Of a stretch of 64,000 nucleotides of DNA, positions 1 to 7,302 are shown piece after piece; position 1 is the stretch's first letter, and the number at the start of each line of letters is the position of its first letter. The stretch comes from Echinicola rosea (GTDB taxonomy: Bacteria; Bacteroidota; Bacteroidia; Cytophagales; Cyclobacteriaceae): NCBI RefSeq assembly GCF_005281475.1, contig NZ_CP040106.1, positions 439,501 to 503,500 of the forward strand. Reading direction: 5' to 3'. The notes beneath the pieces are model-generated. The model saw nothing but the letters and a program-made list of their open reading frames with translations, was not told the origin of the DNA and did not search any database. A program made the position numbers and the translations under genes.

Positions 1-1681
1 CGGCCAAGTAGCCATTTCCCCAATAAAAGAAATCTTTCCCACTTACTGGGTCATGGAATACATCTGGGTCAATCTCCTGCCCTCTATTGGTTCCCTCTGG
101 TTTGAAATCCACCAATGCTTTTCCGGAATCCTTAAAGGGCCCAGCAGGATGATCTGCCACGGCCACTCCTATTTTTTGCGCCGCGGTGAAGTAGTAGAAA
201 TACTTGTATTGCCCATTAATTTCCTTTTCAATCGCACATGGAGCCCAAGCGTTACGATTGGCCCAATCGACATCTTTGTGCAGGTCGAGCATAACGCCAT
301 CATCCTGCCAATCGGTCAGATCCGCAGAGGAAAATGACTTGAAATAGGTTCCTGACCATGAATCGAAGCCATCACTGGTAGGATAGAGATGGAATTTCCC
401 AGTCTTGTGGGAATAGATAATTTCCGGATCTGCATAATATCCCTTTAAGGCTGGATTTTGGTCTTTTCTTGCTTCCACCTGAAATTCCTGACGGGAACCA
501 TCAGGTTTGGACAACGTATAGGCAACGGCTCCCTTGCTAAAGTCCTGTACACCTGACGGTGAAAGACCATATCCCACCATAAGCTCAAACTGAGGATCCA
601 ATGACGCTAGATCGGCGTCCTTTTTGGCAGGCAAATAGATCGTGCCCTGCTCCTGATTCACCATTACATTATTTTCGTACAGTTGTTCACCATTCGTGCC
701 CGTGATCCAGTTTTGTTCATCCAGTCCATAGGCATTTTCCAGTCGCTTGGCTTCTTCCAATGTGATAGGCAACACAGAACCATGACGCGGATGGAAATTC
801 ATGTTTACCTGATCATCGATCACTTCAAAGTGTTCCAAATCGGTACTTTCGGTAAATTGATAGCCACCCTTTATGTACACATCATACATCAAGATGTACT
901 TTTCGCTATCGTTCAATTTAAATATACCGGATCCTTCCACGGCTTCTTTGGTCTGCTGCAGGTAGTTTTCCTCCATCTTATACGCGCCAGTCAATTGATC
1001 CGCTACGGCCTTTTTGATGCCATTGCCATGTCCTTCGGTCTTGAAAAACAAATGGTACTTCCCGTCTTTCTCTACTATATCCCCGTCAATGCATGATTTG
1101 TTTTCTGGATGGAAGAAAAGCTGCTGCGGTGTAGTTTCCAGACTGGTAAAGTCCTCATTGGCATAAGCATAATAGATGATATCCGGATCATCACCCTGCT
1201 TCATGGAGAAATACACCATGTATTTGCCTGCTGCGGGATCATAGATGGTCTGTGGCGCCCATACCCTGCTTACGTTACCAAATTTTTCTGGAAATAATGC
1301 TGGAATAAAAACCGTACTATGCTCCCAATGTACCAGATCGTCGGAGGTCAGAAACACCATCCCCTGATTGGTCCAGCCATCTTCAGGCACATATAAATCT
1401 GTCAGCACCATGTAAAATTTGCCATCTTCCCCGCGAAGGATGTGGGGATCACGGACACCGCCCCTTTTGCTTATCGAGTCAGCACTGATCACCGGCTGGT
1501 TATCATTCAGAGCACGGTAGTCAAAGCCATCTTTGCTAATAGCAAAATGGACAGCTTCCTGACCAGGGCCATTGCCCGTGAAATAAGCGAACAAATAGGC
1601 CTCCGGCTCTTCAGATGAAGATGTACAGCTTAGGGTTAGTACTATACCAAGTGCCAATAATAGGTTAGATAGGAATTTCAT
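1..1681 (-). CDS. Two-domain GH43 glycosidase lipoprotein (partial)
   Basis: The reading frame is open from an ATG at 1681 to the left window edge (560 codons), so the C-terminus is missing. The N-terminus is a signal peptide ending near Cys19 (LTLSC), probably a lipoprotein. Residues about 25-330 form a first GH43 five-bladed propeller with the expected catalytic triad: Asp in GVRDPHILRG, Asp in CIDGDIVEKDGKYHLFF, and Glu in AVEGSGIFKL. It ends with an HGSV...EEAKRL motif shared with the GH43 genes at 15658 and 16722. After a linker, a second GH43 domain starts near residue 410 with Asp in YYADPEII and Asp in EIDPDVFHDP; its Glu lies outside the window. GH43 enzymes are inverting arabinofuranosidases, xylosidases, arabinanases or galactanases; the exact substrate cannot be read here. 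It is the most distal gene visible in PUL 1. Confidence 0.85.
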   Translation of the reverse strand, partial: MKFLSNLLLALGIVLTLSCTSSSEEPEAYLFAYFTGNGPGQEAVHFAISKDGFDYRALNDNQPVISADSISKRGGVRDPHILRGEDGKFYMVLTDLYVPEDGWTNQGMVFLTSDDLVHWEHSTVFIPALFPEKFGNVSRVWAPQTIYDPAAGKYMVYFSMKQGDDPDIIYYAYANEDFTSLETTPQQLFFHPENKSCIDGDIVEKDGKYHLFFKTEGHGNGIKKAVADQLTGAYKMEENYLQQTKEAVEGSGIFKLNDSEKYILMYDVYIKGGYQFTESTDLEHFEVIDDQVNMNFHPRHGSVLPITLEEAKRLENAYGLDEQNWITGTNGEQLYENNVMVNQEQGTIYLPAKKDADLASLDPQFELMVGYGLSPSGVQDFSKGAVAYTLSKPDGSRQEFQVEARKDQNPALKGYYADPEIIYSHKTGKFHLYPTSDGFDSWSGTYFKSFSSADLTDWQDDGVMLDLHKDVDWANRNAWAPCAIEKEINGQYKYFYYFTAAQKIGVAVADHPAGPFKDSGKALVDFKPEGTNRGQEIDPDVFHDPVSGKDFFYWGNGYLA

Positions 1682-1770
1682 TGTTGTTTTTATCTACGAG
1701 TATATGATGAGTATTCACTACAATAATAATAAATGTATGACAAACACTTATACTTTATTGTATTGGCACG

Positions 1771-1862
1771 GGGAAATCGCTTTTAAACTATTAGTCAAGA
1801 GATGTCAGCCTGACTCTTTTTACCAGAATCAAATTACTTCATGGGGTTAAAAGCGATTTCCC
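1771..1862. repeat. 16-bp perfect inverted repeat, 60-bp spacer
   Basis: GGGAAATCGCTTTTAA (1771-1786) is repeated as its exact reverse complement at 1847-1862, between the GH88 stop and the double GH43 start. It could be a tiny mobile element with terminal repeats, a long-loop RNA hairpin between cistrons, or a pair of half operators. No target duplication is visible. Confidence 0.7.
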
Positions 1863-1884
1863 TAGTATTTGCATCATTATATCA

Positions 1885-3099
1885 TTAATCCAAATACCGT
1901 AGCATCGCCTCTACCAAATAATAATCCCCATAGGTCAATGGCACGTCCACTTCGGAATTTTCAGGAATGTGCCCCACACCGTGCTTGAGGAGGAACCCTC
2001 CATTGGTGCCTTGGTCGGCGATGTACTCGTCGGTGGTCAGTGTTTGAAGCATGATCTCTGCATCCATGTAATAGCTTTTTGCCTTTTCTGCATCCACATA
2101 CTGCGATAGCTCCAAAAGTGCGGATGCCATAATTGCCCCAGCAGAGGAATCCCTCAACTCATTCGGGATATTTGGAGCATCAAAGTCCCAATATGGGATT
2201 TTATCCTCGGGAAGATTGGGATGGGTCAGGATAAAGTCCGCTATGGCCACCGCTTGGTCGAGGTATTTTTTGTCCTTGGTCACACGGTACATCACCGTGT
2301 AGCCGTAAAGTCCCCAAGCCTGTCCTCTCGCCCATGCTGACTCGTCTGCATATCCCTGAGCGGTGCGTTTTTGTTGCACTTCTCCTGTCTCAGGATCGTA
2401 GTTGATGACATGATACGAACTGTTATCTTCTCTAAAATGATTTTTGATCGTGGTATCCGCATGCTTGATCGCAATGTCATAATAAGTGGAATCACCCGTG
2501 GCAGCAGTAGCCCAGAATAACAATTCCAAATTCATCATATTGTCGATTATCACCAAAAAATCACTTCTTTTGGAATCCCAAGATTTTATCGCGCCCACTT
2601 TTTCGCTAAAGCGGCTGGAAAGGGACTTGGCACTTTGGATCAGGATATCTTTGTATTCCGGCTTAGGATCCAATCTAAAGGCATTGCCAAAACTGCAATA
2701 CATCATAAATCCCAAATCATGGGTATGGGTATTGTACTGCTCTTTTTTCAGCATATCCAGCGCCCTTAATGCTTCTTTTTTCAGCTGCTCATCCTCTTTA
2801 TATTCATTCAGGTACAATAAGGTTCCGGGATAAAATCCACTGCACCACCAGCCTGACCCACTGCCTTCAAACTTATCTGTATCAGGATGATAAGTCTTTG
2901 GGAATTCGCCATCAGGCAAGCGGGTCATCATGTACTTGTATTGCTCTTCGGCACGGTCCAGCGTACTGCCAATTTGCTTTTCCAAGCCCTCCTTTGCCGT
3001 AGCTGTTTTTGCTGAATACTCTTTCTCCGCTGTACCCTTTCCGCACCCTGCTACCATTATTCCTGCCACTAAGGCCAGAAAATACCATCGCTTTTTCAT
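1885..3099 (-). CDS. GH88 unsaturated glucuronyl hydrolase, lipoprotein
   Basis: Belongs to the (alpha/alpha)6-barrel family that hydrates the 4,5-double bond of unsaturated uronic acids left by polysaccharide lyases, releasing the next sugar. The 404-residue length fits the family. The two catalytic aspartates are recognisable: Asp128 in HTHDLGFMM and Asp186 in IIDNMMNLELLFWA, the pattern known from Bacillus unsaturated glucuronyl hydrolase. Other family landmarks are GSGSGWWCSGFYPG (79-92) and ADESAWARGQAWGLYG. A lipobox VAGC places Cys19 as the lipidated residue, so it is probably periplasmic or outer-membrane anchored. It lies just downstream of the BNR_4 propeller gene, a sensible partner if that protein is a lyase. 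The closely related GH105 is the main alternative. Confidence 0.88.
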   Translation of the reverse strand: MKKRWYFLALVAGIMVAGCGKGTAEKEYSAKTATAKEGLEKQIGSTLDRAEEQYKYMMTRLPDGEFPKTYHPDTDKFEGSGSGWWCSGFYPGTLLYLNEYKEDEQLKKEALRALDMLKKEQYNTHTHDLGFMMYCSFGNAFRLDPKPEYKDILIQSAKSLSSRFSEKVGAIKSWDSKRSDFLVIIDNMMNLELLFWATAATGDSTYYDIAIKHADTTIKNHFREDNSSYHVINYDPETGEVQQKRTAQGYADESAWARGQAWGLYGYTVMYRVTKDKKYLDQAVAIADFILTHPNLPEDKIPYWDFDAPNIPNELRDSSAGAIMASALLELSQYVDAEKAKSYYMDAEIMLQTLTTDEYIADQGTNGGFLLKHGVGHIPENSEVDVPLTYGDYYLVEAMLRYLD

Positions 3100-3326
3100 T
3101 CTTCTAATGTTTAATAGGTTATTGTTTATTTCTTACAGTTATTCATTATTGGTTATGATAGCTTCAATACCTTTGGATGTTGGTACTTTATTCCATTTAG
3201 GATCCCTCTTTATGATTTTTTCTTTAGGCTCCTATCTCCAAAATTGCTATCTGACACATCTAGGTGAGCTGCAAGCTCAATGATATCCCGTACCGGGGCA
3301 CAGCCCTCGGCATAACCGTTCTGGCC

Positions 3327-3368
3327 CTTAACACTTTGCTCTTTCTTCTTGGCTCTCTGATCTAGACT
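3327..3368. repeat. Degenerate 7-bp tandem repeat (six units)
   Basis: Successive 7-mers CTTAACA, CTTTGCT, CTTTCTT, CTTGGCT, CTCTGAT, CTAGACT all start with CT. They lie one base beyond the stop of the BNR_4 gene at 3370. In that gene's sense the units end in AG. Confidence 0.6.
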
Positions 3369-3369
3369 T

Positions 3370-4683
3370 TTACTTTACCTCCAAAATCCTCACTGGACTG
3401 GTCTTGCCCTCTGCCAGTCCTTCTCCATCGATTTGCTCTACTTTTTGGACAAACAGGTGGAATTTACGCTGGGCCTTCCACAGTTCGATATCGTAGCTAG
3501 GTTCCCATTGGCCAAGGCCATGCTTGGTAAGGTCCACGACCTCCCAAGCAGCATTTCCAATATCGGGCGTAAAGGCTAAAGACGCCTTATGTTCCCGTTC
3601 TTCATCATTGAAAATCAGGTAAAGTGCTTTCTTTCCATTTTTTACATCCACCAATACTTGGGGCCGTGAGATGGGAATACGTTTGGTTCCGCCGCCACCA
3701 AGCATAAATACGCTCTGTCGAAAGCCTGGACTACTTTTCTTCCATTCGCCTTCTTCCTGATAGATGATCTGATATTGCGTGAGTCCACCATCATTCCAAT
3801 AGGTCGCAATGTAAGGGTTGCCGTGATGGTCTGCTGTGATGGCAGTCTGATTGATCAAGCTGCTGTTTTGGGGGATTTTCCAGGCATATTCTGCACTTTC
3901 CAAATTAATGGGCAGGGTATAGGCGGCACCAGTAGATTTCCCCCAGGTTTCTCCACCATCCGTTGAGCGTGCATAAGCCATATCATGGTTGGTACTGACA
4001 TCATAGGTTTCCCGCCATACCCATGAGAGATGAACAGTACCATTTTGGTCCACGCAAGCTTGCCAATAGGCATTGCGCTCACCTTCTCCATCGATCAGGT
4101 TTTGGTGCAATTGCTCCCAACGACCGGCCTTGGCATCATAGCGGTTAAGGACGAGATTCCCTCTGCCAGACTCTCCAGAGCGATATAAAAACAATAAATC
4201 GCCATTGGGTAAGTTATGAAACTCGGGATAGGTTACATCCTGCTCCAGCATTCCCGTCATGGATTGTTTCTCTCCGAGTTCTAAACTGAGCGGTGCCACG
4301 CTTTTGGCATACCTCAATGGATTATTGTGGTGATCCCAACTGACATGCAAGAAACCCTCACCGTCCACTGCGATGCTGATGGTATTGTGTGCATCGGCCG
4401 TGTTGCCAGTGTAGCGAGTTTGGTGAACCTCCCAGTCCTCCTCGCCCAGCTTTCTCTTTGCCAGCACCAAATGGCTGCTGGGATCATAATAGGCCGTAAA
4501 CTGGGTGTCATCATGGGTGGTCAAAGAGCTTCTTCTGAACACCACCGCATTCACGGAATTATTGGCCCAGCCATCGCCCACCACCGTAGCATCTACCTCC
4601 TCACCTAGCGGCTTGGTACTTTGGCAACTTGTCAGCAAACTTCCCAACAACAATAGCCCTGTAATGACATCAATTTTTTTCAC
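3370..4683 (-). CDS. BNR_4 seven-bladed propeller, PL24/25/27- or GH145-like
   Basis: A 437-residue secreted lipoprotein (lipobox LLTSC, Cys20). After the signal comes a BNR_4-type beta-propeller: HNTISIAVDGEGFLHVSWDH (99-118), a second DQNGTVHLSW repeat and an Asp-box-like STDGGETW. BNR_4 propellers include ulvan lyases (PL24, PL25), L-rhamnose-alpha-1,4-glucuronate lyases (PL27) and the rhamnosidases of GH145; all act next to a rhamnose-glucuronate linkage. The His99 and His118/119 positions resemble the histidines conserved in this group, but I cannot confirm the active site. Its neighbours, GH88 and the DUF2264 protein, both have glucuronate-related activities, which supports a Rha-GlcA substrate. 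No sulfatase is nearby, making ulvan less likely. The exact reaction is open. Confidence 0.65.
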   Translation of the reverse strand: MKKIDVITGLLLLGSLLTSCQSTKPLGEEVDATVVGDGWANNSVNAVVFRRSSLTTHDDTQFTAYYDPSSHLVLAKRKLGEEDWEVHQTRYTGNTADAHNTISIAVDGEGFLHVSWDHHNNPLRYAKSVAPLSLELGEKQSMTGMLEQDVTYPEFHNLPNGDLLFLYRSGESGRGNLVLNRYDAKAGRWEQLHQNLIDGEGERNAYWQACVDQNGTVHLSWVWRETYDVSTNHDMAYARSTDGGETWGKSTGAAYTLPINLESAEYAWKIPQNSSLINQTAITADHHGNPYIATYWNDGGLTQYQIIYQEEGEWKKSSPGFRQSVFMLGGGGTKRIPISRPQVLVDVKNGKKALYLIFNDEEREHKASLAFTPDIGNAAWEVVDLTKHGLGQWEPSYDIELWKAQRKFHLFVQKVEQIDGEGLAEGKTSPVRILEVK

Positions 4684-4781
4684 GCTGGTACTGATTTAAT
4701 TCTTAAATTATCCCGATACAACATTCTCCAAGATTACCATGGACTTTACCCACAGCTTCCAAGCTCTAGATTGGGATGGTA

Positions 4782-4816
4782 CTTTGCTCTTGGCTCTTTA
4801 TTCTTTTATCTAAATA
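4782..4816. repeat. Degenerate 7-bp tandem repeat (five units)
   Basis: Units CTTTGCT, CTTGGCT, CTTTATT, CTTTTAT, CTAAATA in perfect 7-bp phase, close in sequence to the tract at 3327. It lies in the 307-bp gap between the DUF2264 gene and the BNR_4 gene, next to repeat element C. Confidence 0.6.
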
Positions 4817-4848
4817 ACCTGAGCTCGACTTAATTTTTGTATTAAAAG

Positions 4849-4963
4849 CGTCATTGCGAACCCTTTTAAGGAGGATGTGGGTTGGAAAAGAGTGTGGCAA
4901 CTCGCCGCGGCGAGCTGCCACGGCTTCCACCCCTCATATCTCCCTCTAAGCCTCGCAGTGACG
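4849..4963 (+). repeat. Repeat element C, copy 1 (115 bp, inverted termini)
   Basis: Starts with CGTCATTGCGA and ends with TCGCAGTGACG, an imperfect terminal inverted repeat. It holds a GC palindrome, CTCGCCGCGGCGAG, in the middle. A second copy in opposite orientation lies at 29679-29794, and similarity extends into AT-rich flanks (about 4821-4985). It has the look of a REP/MITE-type non-autonomous element. It occupies most of the gap between the DUF2264 and BNR_4 genes and carries no gene. Confidence 0.8.
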
Positions 4964-4990
4964 ATTTTATAATCGAACTGAGGTAAATAC

Positions 4991-6223
4991 TTACTTCGTT
5001 GCTTTATCCCTTTTGGCATCACCTCCGCTCCAGATACGCTTTTGCGTCCAAGGCTCTTCAGCATCCGACCAAAAAGGTGCACCTGCAGGAAGTCCCAACA
5101 CCAGAAACACCTCTGCACATAGGTAAAGGCTCCCTGTAGAGATATAAGGCTCTGCCACCTCCGGCTGATGGCCATAGAAGCCCAGTGTCAGCCAACCATC
5201 TTCGTCAAACATATCCGCGGCTTCCATGTGCTTACGAATCACCGCTTCCAAGGCTCCTCTCACTTGTGAAGGCTTCACCTTTTCTGGCAGCTGCTGCCAC
5301 AGGGCTATCTGGCTCAATGATTGGAAAGCACCAAATCGATAGGCCATGGACCTGCCAATAATCGGATATGTCCCGTCCGGACCGATAAGCCGCTCTTGGA
5401 TCGCTGCATAGCGCTGCGCCCGTTCCAAGAACAGGTCAAAATCCCTTCCCATATTGACTTCTTTTTCTTTGAGTACTTTGGTAATGTCCAATAGCATTGG
5501 CTGGATCACAAAGCTGTTATAATAATCCCAGTGAAATTCCGGACCATCGCCGTACATACCATCTCCTAGGTACCATTCCTTGTGTTTGTTCAGGGGATAT
5601 GCCAACCGCACCATATCTGCTTCTCCGTCAAATTTCAGCAAAGCCGCTTCGACCATTCCGGTAAAAAGCAGCCAATTGCTATAATATGGGGAAATGACCC
5701 TCGAAGATTTCAACGCAGCGATAACATTGGCTTTGGTTTCTGCCGAAAGGGGCTCCCACAATTGCTCCGGCGCCCTTAATAGACCTTGGGCAAAAAATGC
5801 TGCATCCACCAAAGGCTGCCCATGCTTGGTGAAATTCATAAAGTCAGGCCCTTCCGGGTCAGTGGCATTGTGGATGGCCTTTCGCGCCAAAAAAATGTAC
5901 TTCTCTCGCAGCTGACCTTCCGGAGTCTCATCAGGCCCTAGCTCCAGCCAAGGTGCCATTCCAGAAAGTAAACGACCAAAAGCTTCCAAATAGGTTACTT
6001 CTTCCCTGCCACCGTAGTGGTCTTTCGTCTTCTCGACTGGCATGGTTGCCTTCAGCTTGTTTTCGCTCAATGCTACCAAAACAGGATCTGCAATTTTAGT
6101 CAAAGTGTTGACATAATATTCCCTGCTTTCGCTTCCGTTCTGTGTTTCTTGCGAAAAGACCATTTGCACCCCGCTTACAAAAATTAGACATAGGGCAATT
6201 GGGACTGATTTCAGTATTTTCAT
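4991..6223 (-). CDS. DUF2264 protein (GH154-type, likely glucuronidase)
   Basis: A 410-residue protein with a Sec signal peptide (cleavage likely after VFSQ near residue 25) and a DUF2264 (alpha/alpha)-barrel covering nearly all of the mature chain. Family landmarks are REEVTYLEAFGRLLSGMAPW, DFMNFTKHGQPLVDAAFFAQ, SNWLLFTGMVEAALL and YGDGPEFHWDYYNSFVIQPM. From memory, DUF2264 is the family that CAZy classifies as GH154, founded on a Bacteroides beta-glucuronidase acting on arabinogalactan protein; I cannot check that here. It sits among GH88 and BNR_4 genes, consistent with trimming glucuronic-acid-containing side chains. Catalytic residues cannot be assigned with certainty; the acidic residues in YGDGPEFHWD are candidates. 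No lipobox is seen, so it is probably periplasmic. Confidence 0.75.
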   Translation of the reverse strand: MKILKSVPIALCLIFVSGVQMVFSQETQNGSESREYYVNTLTKIADPVLVALSENKLKATMPVEKTKDHYGGREEVTYLEAFGRLLSGMAPWLELGPDETPEGQLREKYIFLARKAIHNATDPEGPDFMNFTKHGQPLVDAAFFAQGLLRAPEQLWEPLSAETKANVIAALKSSRVISPYYSNWLLFTGMVEAALLKFDGEADMVRLAYPLNKHKEWYLGDGMYGDGPEFHWDYYNSFVIQPMLLDITKVLKEKEVNMGRDFDLFLERAQRYAAIQERLIGPDGTYPIIGRSMAYRFGAFQSLSQIALWQQLPEKVKPSQVRGALEAVIRKHMEAADMFDEDGWLTLGFYGHQPEVAEPYISTGSLYLCAEVFLVLGLPAGAPFWSDAEEPWTQKRIWSGGDAKRDKATK

Positions 6224-6335
6224 ATAATATAATTTTTGCTTATTGGCTCTAAGGAATCCCGCCTTGACCGCCAGACAGGCGCATACTAATCTTCCTCATA
6301 TCTCCCTCTTCGGCCTTCGTACTACGGTCTTTTTT

Positions 6336-6364
6336 CTTTACTCTTTATATCTTTATTCTTTCAC
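6336..6364. repeat. Degenerate 7-bp tandem repeat (four units, one slip)
   Basis: CTTTACT, CTTTATA, then after a one-base slip CTTTATT and CTTTCAC. It lies 12 bp past the stop of the DUF1080 gene (6376). Confidence 0.45.
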
Positions 6365-6375
6365 CTGGTCCTATC

Positions 6376-7188
6376 CTAATCGGCTACGGACAGGTCTTTG
6401 ATTTGAATTTGCCTGAACATCACTCCTTGGCCTTCCGACTGGAGTCCGATGTAGCCTTCTGTCAAAAGCTCCCCGTCCACTTTGACCGCCGGATCAAACC
6501 CATGGGCCACTTCACCGCCAATTTGTGGTTTGGTGTATCGCAGCACGGTATCGCCGTTGACCATATGGATCACCAGTGAATCTTCGAAAACAATCAAATC
6601 TGCCTTCACCCATTCGTCCCAAGGGTAGGTCGCTGAGGTGGAATTAATACAGTGCCTCGGATCCATCTCGCCTTCAAAATATACTTCTGTACCCGGTGAA
6701 CACATATTCCCTGTGGGCCGCTCCACTCCGGCCTCAGCTTCTGCCAGCATTTGGTATTCTACTGAAATAGGCCAGTCCTGCTCTTTCAAAATACTTTCAG
6801 GGGATTGGGAATGGAACATTACGCCGCTGTTTCTGTAGGTGTAGCTCGGCGCATCTTCCAGCCATTCTTCCGTAAACCGGTATTCCCATTTCAAATGAAA
6901 AGTGGAAAAAGGCTGTTTGTAAAACAAATGTCCATAGCGTTCATCAAATCCCTCATCATAGCCGTCATAGCTGACCAAAATAGCCTCATCCTCCACCCGA
7001 AAGGTATTCCGATAATTTTCACCTGTATGGTGGTGGTGGATTTTGGGTATCCATCCATCAAGATCCTGGCCATTAAAGAGGGGTTGCCATTCCGGCGCTG
7101 CTGCTTTTTCGGATGTCACCTTATCGGGAGAGCAAGAGGTCCCGTTTAATAAAAAGGCAGTTGCCACTGCCAAAATCTTGTATTTCAT
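6376..7188 (-). CDS. DUF1080 (3-keto-disaccharide hydrolase-type) lipoprotein
   Basis: A 270-residue lipoprotein (Cys19 in NGTSC) with a single DUF1080 domain of concanavalin-like jelly-roll fold, named for 3-keto-disaccharide hydrolase. Recognisable pieces are WQPLFNGQDLDGWIPK near residue 35, the NSGVMFHSQ strand, a VEYQMLAE strand and a C-terminal GYIGLQSEGQGVMFRQIQIK. The family is linked to cleavage or binding of sugars oxidised at C3. Its place right after susCD, set off by a terminator-like hairpin, makes it the first accessory gene of PUL 1. If it does act on 3-keto sugars, an oxidase or dehydrogenase partner is needed; the cytochrome cassette at 19304-28458 is a speculative candidate. 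No such dehydrogenase of the usual Gfo/Idh/MocA type is in the window. Confidence 0.8.
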   Translation of the reverse strand: MKYKILAVATAFLLNGTSCSPDKVTSEKAAAPEWQPLFNGQDLDGWIPKIHHHHTGENYRNTFRVEDEAILVSYDGYDEGFDERYGHLFYKQPFSTFHLKWEYRFTEEWLEDAPSYTYRNSGVMFHSQSPESILKEQDWPISVEYQMLAEAEAGVERPTGNMCSPGTEVYFEGEMDPRHCINSTSATYPWDEWVKADLIVFEDSLVIHMVNGDTVLRYTKPQIGGEVAHGFDPAVKVDGELLTEGYIGLQSEGQGVMFRQIQIKDLSVAD

Positions 7189-7238
7189 TTATTCCGGTCG
7201 TTTATTCCCCTCTAAAATAAACCATTGCTTTTTAACAG

Positions 7239-7289
7239 AAAAATTGGCCACTTGGAGATTTTACAAAACTTACCCCAAGCGACCAATTT
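7239..7289 (-). terminator. Rho-independent terminator after susD
   Basis: Imperfect 14-bp stem (AATTGGCCACTTGG at 7242 with its near-complement at 7275-7288). On the minus strand it is followed by a short T-run (A-run 7239-7243 on the plus strand). It lies 14 bp beyond the susD stop, so it would cut transcript levels for the downstream PUL 1 genes. Confidence 0.65.
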
Positions 7290-7302
7290 AAATCCAAAAT
7301 TA

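Noticed and set aside
1885..4683. PUL 1 as a pectin (homogalacturonan or rhamnogalacturonan) locus because of GH88
   Set aside because: No pectate lyase, pectin esterase, GH28 or rhamnosidase is present; GH88 alone also serves glucuronate-containing glycans.
7295..7302. TAATTTTG on the minus strand as a promoter for the DUF1080 gene
   Set aside because: It touches the susD stop codon and lies upstream of the terminator hairpin at 7239-7289, so a transcript from it would be cut at once. Probably chance.
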